43,664 bases of DNA from contig UQYH01000004.1 of assembly GCA_900545185.1 (NCBI GenBank), positions 1 through 43,664 on the forward strand, written 5' to 3'. Position numbers and translations under genes: made by a program. Of this stretch, positions 40,501 to 43,664 are shown one piece after another. Each line of letters begins with the position of its first letter. Position 1 is the stretch's first letter. The notes beneath the pieces were generated by a model, which had not been told where the DNA came from, made no database searches, and worked only from the letters and a program-made list of their open reading frames with translations. This stretch comes from an uncultured Eubacteriales bacterium (GTDB lineage Bacteria; Bacillota; Clostridia; UBA1381; UBA9506).

Positions 40501-43050
40501 GGCACGGTCGGCAAAGATGAAGAGGATAAAAAGAATACATTTGTTGTCAAAGTAACCGATAAAACGAATGTTATTATTCCGAATTGCGAGGTTTACATCG
40601 GCGAGAGCAACAATATCGTTGTTGACTTGCCGGACGGCATTAAGCCGACAAGTGAATATCCCGTTATAATCACAGTAACAGATCAGCACGGACAACCGCA
40701 GCAGGGCGTTACGGTTATAACGCTCGGAGATGCGGACTACATAGAAAAAGGCGTAACAGATATGTTCGGAAAAATTACATTGCCGACAGCAAAGGACGGA
40801 TTTACAGACGACACAGGCAAGGTACGCATTGACGGAATGTATGTTTTTGTAAATGATGAAAACGGTGTAATTTCAAATGCTTTTGTAAAGCTGAACGATG
40901 ATGATACTGTTTCAGTAGCATTGCCGGACGGAACGAATATTGACTATGCAAACCGCATTACAGTAACCGTAACCGACAAAGACGGAAATCCGCTGAAAGA
41001 CATTTCCGTTACCGTTTCGGACACTGTGGAAAATAGTCTGACAGACAAAACTGACGAAAACGGAAAAATGGTTGTGCCGCCTTTGAACGAGGATATTACT
41101 GATGAAAACGGCACCGGTACGGTCAACGGGTATAATGTGGTTGTAACCGATGAAAAAGCACCAATCGCCAATGCGTTCATCACAATTTCGGAGGACGGCA
41201 GATTATCTGTTAAGCTTCCCGAGGCAAACAAGATTGACATTGAAAACAGAATCAGCGTTGTTGTAACCGACAGCGAGGATAAACCCGTTAAGGGTATGAG
41301 CGTTGCAATCACTGAAACCGCAGCCGAGGGTGAAGCAAAAACAGCAGTTGATGTTACAGATGAAAACGGAAAAGTTACGGTTCCGCCCACAACAATTGAC
41401 TATACTGATATTAACGGTACGGCAAACGTTAAAGACTATACGGTAATTGTTGAGGATACAAAGTCAAAAATTGAAAAGGCATTTGTAACGCTTAACGAAG
41501 ATGGCACAATCTCGGTATTGCTTCCCGAAAATCTGAAAATCGAGCATAGCAACAGAATTACCGTAACGGTGCTTGATAAGGACGGTAACGGCGTGAAGAA
41601 TATTTCTGTAACCGTAAAAGAAAATATTTCCGAAACATCGGAAACTGAAACTGAAACCGAAAATAAGGTTGAAGCTAAAATTGCAGTCGGTGTTACGGAT
41701 AAAGACGGCAAGGTCATTGTTCCGCCTGCAAGCGAAGGTATAACCGACAAGGACGGAAAAACCGACATTTCTGAAACTAATCCCGGCAAAGATACCGACG
41801 GTGACGGCAAGGAAAATACCGAGGAAACCAAAACGGAATACAACATTACCGTTGAGGACACAAAGGGCAAAATCGAAAATGCGTATATCGAAATAAAGGA
41901 CGGCAAAATCACCGTTACGCTTCCCGATGGTAAGACTTTGACTACCTCAAATCAGACAACCGTAACTGTTACCGACAAAGATAATAAGGCTGTTAAAGGT
42001 GTGTCTGTTACGATTAAGGACAAGACAACAGAAAAGACAGCAACAACCGACGCAAACGGCAAAGTTACACTTCCGGTTAAATCGTCAGGCGGTGGCTCAT
42101 CCTCCGGTGGCGGCGGTGGTCGTGGAAATGGCGGCGGTGGATATATCAGCTCCAACACCACAAACATCACTGTAACCGATAAAAACGGCAAAAAAGTATC
42201 TGTTTCAAAATCAATCGACAAAGACGGCAAAATCACGCTGACACTTCCGAATGGTGCAAATCTCACAGGTGATAACTACTACACCATTAAGGCAACCGAC
42301 AATAAAGGCAATGCAAAGGCTGAAATTTCTATCGTTTTGAAAGATAAGAAAAATAACACAGCTAATGGCACAACGGATAAAAACGGTATGCTGATACTTC
42401 CAGGAAGCAAACACAAGGCATATATTATGGGATACCCGGATGGTTCATTCAGACCTGACGGCGATATGTCCCGTGCTGAAGCTGCGGCAATCTTTGCACG
42501 TCTTATCGCAGATAAGAAAAATGAGTCTGTGAAAGGAACGCCTTCATTTAAGGATACACCGAACAACGAATGGCATTCTGCTTTTGTTGGTTATCTTGAA
42601 AAATATAATATCATAAGCGGATATGAAGACGGCACATTCCGTCCGGATGAATCAATTACACGAGCAGAATTCGTTACAATCGCAGTTCGCTATTATTCGT
42701 TATTTAATGAGGTAAAATCAGTATCGAATACGACAAAATACAATGACCTTTCAAATAACTACTGGGCAATTAAGAATATAAGCTATGCGACAAGTGAGAA
42801 ATGGCTCAATGGCTATTCCGATGGATCATTCAGACCTGATATTGTCGTTACACGAGCTGAGGTTGTGACGATTATTAACCGTGCAACGGGACGCAATGCC
42901 GATACAGAATTTATCAACAAAAATCTGACTGTTCTCAACAGATTTACAGATGTTAAGAACAGTTCCCACTGGGCAGCATATGACATTTTTGAAGCATCAA
43001 ATGATCATACCGGAATAACCAGCGGTTCAAACGAAATCTGGAGCAAATAA
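37555..43050 (+). CDS. 1831-residue SLH-anchored surface protein with Cys-rich repeats
   Basis: A secreted giant surface protein encoded by the conjugative element. Residues 1-35 are a signal peptide (hydrophobic core near 10-30, ending TYA-AQ). Residues 37-345 are a unique domain with four CxxC pairs. Residues 346-870 hold 13-14 repeats of about 40 residues with CxxC knuckles. Residues 880-1510 hold about seven Ig/CNA-B-like repeats with VTVTDKDGNPLKDISVTV-type cores. A Gly/Ser linker (about 1511-1530) leads to three S-layer-homology domains (about 1620-1785: GYPDGSFRPDGDMSRAE, GYEDGTFRPDESITRAE and GYSDGSFRPDIVVTRAE), which bind cell-wall pyruvylated polymers. It may mediate mating-pair adhesion. 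TAGGAGGA precedes the ATG. Confidence 0.85.
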   Translation: MKIKENLKKIVSAVLTASMLIGVSPMITPITTYAAQSNDYVDPADSWLETNNRTNELDANATVTSGTQWCFVCNKETLSISYRVPEYTRTGETALNRGVRYSDGTCFDGKSHGNLDDGRPGIDAYYTGSHWTKAICQICGTLNPSDGVNDYNFNRNVYSLNQCDNNFFLDFDNTTYTPYNSSYHTTLLKAGRYCQFCKGTKAKATSQREYHDFTETIDAQVGNNRFFISEKCDDCDYETSEYITAKSVISSYYGTVDKKAHTVTVADLSDSGVHTSIRYGTSAGKCNLTSAPNYTDAGYYPVYYEISYRYDSETMVENGVSYVWLLADDSDKDNSGGTVIIPPEKHEHDYRYLETVAPSCDNLGYERWQCDGCGNLDKRNYTKATGHNYKTITIREATCKQGGLKLNLCDKCGNFYEETTPVGEHKYKTEKVQPTCRMTGYTNHTCEICGNSYITDMTPIISHSYERITKEPTCTDKGYTTSTCTMCGLSYVSDYTDPTGHNWDEGHSVTSSTCTADGVIEYHCTNAGCKEKMIKAESATGHTPGKAATCTEPQTCEKCGTVLELPKGHSYSEKIVAPTCTAMGYTEYKCDNCDDSYIGDYTDKIAHDYKKTVTAPSCTAMGHTTYTCKNCDDEFVSDYTDKLSHNYKAEITNPTCTEFGFTTYTCVDCGDTYVADYTDKTEHNYDKKVIPPTCTEHGYTVYTCPDCGKEYIGDLTDCEKHTYKKTVVPPTCTEMGYTIYTCESCGDSYKADYVDKAAHDYTKTVTAPTCTALGYTVYECKNCDYKYISDYTDKINHSYIADVTEPTCTASGYTVYTCENCGKTYTADYKDMTGHNPSDWIIDEPATIEHAGEKHIECLTCGEVLSRAAIPQLVEKDRTDEDGNSTVGDFSILVINKDGNPIFDSEISIDINDNVTIKLPKGRLLDYEDQTIITAINTDSQQPKSALQIFVYDENNNAATGKTDGNGQLKVPNNKTSTGDNSGTVGKDEEDKKNTFVVKVTDKTNVIIPNCEVYIGESNNIVVDLPDGIKPTSEYPVIITVTDQHGQPQQGVTVITLGDADYIEKGVTDMFGKITLPTAKDGFTDDTGKVRIDGMYVFVNDENGVISNAFVKLNDDDTVSVALPDGTNIDYANRITVTVTDKDGNPLKDISVTVSDTVENSLTDKTDENGKMVVPPLNEDITDENGTGTVNGYNVVVTDEKAPIANAFITISEDGRLSVKLPEANKIDIENRISVVVTDSEDKPVKGMSVAITETAAEGEAKTAVDVTDENGKVTVPPTTIDYTDINGTANVKDYTVIVEDTKSKIEKAFVTLNEDGTISVLLPENLKIEHSNRITVTVLDKDGNGVKNISVTVKENISETSETETETENKVEAKIAVGVTDKDGKVIVPPASEGITDKDGKTDISETNPGKDTDGDGKENTEETKTEYNITVEDTKGKIENAYIEIKDGKITVTLPDGKTLTTSNQTTVTVTDKDNKAVKGVSVTIKDKTTEKTATTDANGKVTLPVKSSGGGSSSGGGGGRGNGGGGYISSNTTNITVTDKNGKKVSVSKSIDKDGKITLTLPNGANLTGDNYYTIKATDNKGNAKAEISIVLKDKKNNTANGTTDKNGMLILPGSKHKAYIMGYPDGSFRPDGDMSRAEAAAIFARLIADKKNESVKGTPSFKDTPNNEWHSAFVGYLEKYNIISGYEDGTFRPDESITRAEFVTIAVRYYSLFNEVKSVSNTTKYNDLSNNYWAIKNISYATSEKWLNGYSDGSFRPDIVVTRAEVVTIINRATGRNADTEFINKNLTVLNRFTDVKNSSHWAAYDIFEASNDHTGITSGSNEIWSK
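38590..40165 (+). repeat. 13-14 Cys-rich repeats in the surface protein
   Basis: Each unit of about 40 residues follows H-x-Y....PTCT..GYT.YTC..CG..Y..DYTD. Two invariant features are the lone cysteine in PTCT and the CxxC pair about 11 residues later; a histidine starts the unit. Units 5 and 6 and the last unit are degenerate. Confidence 0.88.
40230..42350 (+). repeat. About seven Ig/CNA-B-like repeats in the surface protein
   Basis: Cores of the type NRITVTVTDKDGNPLKDISV recur near bases 40345, 40665, 40957, 41250, 41560, 41955 and 42280, a period of about 300 bases, and most are followed by a TDENGKMVVPP-like loop. The last copy follows the Gly-rich linker. Confidence 0.75.
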
Positions 43051-43056
43051 ATTGGT

Positions 43057-43086
43057 ATGAGGGAGTCGCAAAATCGGCTCCCTCAT
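43057..43086 (+). terminator. Hairpin between the surface protein gene and the next gene
   Basis: ATGAGGGAG (43057-43065) and CTCCCTCAT (43078-43086) are perfectly complementary around a 12-base loop. No T-run follows, so it may stabilise the giant upstream message or terminate poorly. Confidence 0.6.
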
Positions 43087-43103
43087 TACAGAAAGGAAAA
43101 ATC

Positions 43104-43622
43104 ATGAGACATATAATAAACAGATTAATATTAGCATTGCTTATACTGACTTGTATCAGCAGTGTTGCCATCCCGGTGTATGCGGACACAGACGGTACGG
43201 AGTTACAGGTTGTCGAGCCGCAGAAACTGGAGATACAGCTTGGTCAAAGCTGGGCCGGCGTCGAGTTTACATTAAAAACCGATGCAGGTATGTACCCAAA
43301 TGCAATTCCTGTTGATGAAACCGGTGTACTGAAATTAGAAATCGGCGGCAGCAAAAGTTATGTTCTTTCATGCTTACAGTCATCTATTGATATTCCCGTT
43401 CCGGATAACAATACCCCTGCCACACTGATGACTTTAACGCGTGATAAGCAAAACGCTGCTGCAGCTGAGGAAAAAGACGCCAAACAGTCTGAGACGATTC
43501 CGGTAACACAAATAGTTTTTCTTGCGGTTGGAATCGTCCTTGCGATAAGCACTTTGGTGGCTATTCATATTACCTCAAAACGCCATAGCTCAGATGACGA
43601 CGATGAAGATGATGATGAATAA
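43104..43622 (+). CDS. Secreted membrane-anchored protein with acidic tail
   Basis: This 172-residue protein has a signal peptide (about 1-26, ending VYADT), an extracellular beta-rich domain (about 28-110), an Ala/Glu/Lys linker, one C-terminal membrane helix (about 137-157) and a cytoplasmic tail that starts KRHSSDDDD and ends in Asp/Glu only. I do not recognise the family. AAAGGAAAA precedes the ATG. It follows the giant SLH protein in the same direction and may work with it at the cell surface. Downstream bases to the window edge hold no further gene start. Confidence 0.7.
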   Translation: MRHIINRLILALLILTCISSVAIPVYADTDGTELQVVEPQKLEIQLGQSWAGVEFTLKTDAGMYPNAIPVDETGVLKLEIGGSKSYVLSCLQSSIDIPVPDNNTPATLMTLTRDKQNAAAAEEKDAKQSETIPVTQIVFLAVGIVLAISTLVAIHITSKRHSSDDDDEDDDE

Positions 43623-43664
43623 TCTCTCAGACTGAAATAAAAAAGCAAAAATATTACTTATGGT

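Larger units (their letters stand above)
20766..43664 (+). mobile_element. Integrative conjugative element, left part with transfer module
   Basis: Everything from the rlmCD 3' end to the right edge is one co-oriented block with lower GC, different codon use and a type IV secretion gene set (VirB2-, VirB6-, VirB1-, PrgI-, VirB4- and VirD4-like proteins). The set resembles the TraE/TraG-type transfer modules of Tn1549-like elements of Firmicutes. No relaxase, recombinase or right end is visible, so the element is incomplete here. It appears to be inserted so as to keep rlmCD readable. Confidence 0.85.

Noticed and set aside
41436..41912. Minus-strand Ser/Val-rich open frames under the Ig-like repeats (also at 40944-41390 and 41952-42266)
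   Set aside because: They are mirror images of the repeated Thr/Asp-rich coding sequence and lack start signals.
40230..42350. Possible CRISPR-like array in the regularly spaced repeats of the surface protein gene
   Set aside because: The repeats are protein-level, about 300 bases apart, diverged in DNA and in frame, with no unique spacers between short identical repeats.

Overview
The window joins two regions of different origin. Bases 1 to about 20,800 are a moderately GC-rich, densely packed chromosomal segment of a Firmicutes bacterium, most likely a gut-type member of Clostridia. The evidence is the gene set (aroQ, a ComF-family gene, lepA-hemW, a single-chain purL, rlmCD, a YtxC-like sporulation gene, a DUF6873 protein), strong GGAGG-type ribosome binding sites and many small palindromic intergenic repeats. 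Bases from about 20,800 to the right edge are visibly more AT-rich, use different codons, lie entirely on the + strand, and form part of an integrative conjugative element (ICE).

Chromosomal layout: aroQ and comF-like (+) come first, between inverted copies of a compound repeat. After an 860-base repeat-rich gap follows a long minus-strand series. Read in transcription order it is purL, a purine nucleoside phosphorylase gene, lepA, hemW, a VTT/TVP38 membrane protein, cls and an RluA-family pseudouridine synthase. Further right on the minus strand lie a polytopic membrane protein, a YtxC-like gene and a DUF6873 gene. The DUF6873 gene is divergent from a DJ-1/PfpI gene, and the two promoters overlap. 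Then come yajC, a TIGR04086-type membrane protein and an rlmCD-type rRNA methyltransferase.

ICE layout: the rlmCD 3' end is the apparent integration site. It is followed by a winged-helix protein that may be a replication initiator, and by an ArpU/RinA-like regulator. Next is a control region with tandem 11-base repeats, a near-consensus promoter, a 5' hairpin and a terminator-like leader hairpin. The transfer operon comes after it: VirB2/TrbC-like, VirB6/TrbL-like with a long repetitive tail, an NlpC/P60 plus 3D wall hydrolase, PrgI-like, VirB4/TraE ATPase, DUF5697, a DUF6100-type protein with a RusA-like acidic signature, a small basic protein, a possible Replic_Relax-like protein, VirD4/TraG, an S1-domain protein, two small unknowns, an 1831-residue SLH-anchored surface protein and a small membrane-anchored protein with an acidic tail. 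Many of these genes overlap, which suggests translational coupling.

No relaxase, integrase/recombinase, excisionase or right attachment site was found, so the element must continue past the right edge. No tRNA, rRNA, CRISPR array or IS transposase was recognised. The most interesting parts are the regulator/leader control region, the RusA-like signature in the DUF6100-type protein, the repeat tail of the VirB6 homologue, the giant cysteine-repeat surface protein, and the covarying palindromic repeats of the chromosome.
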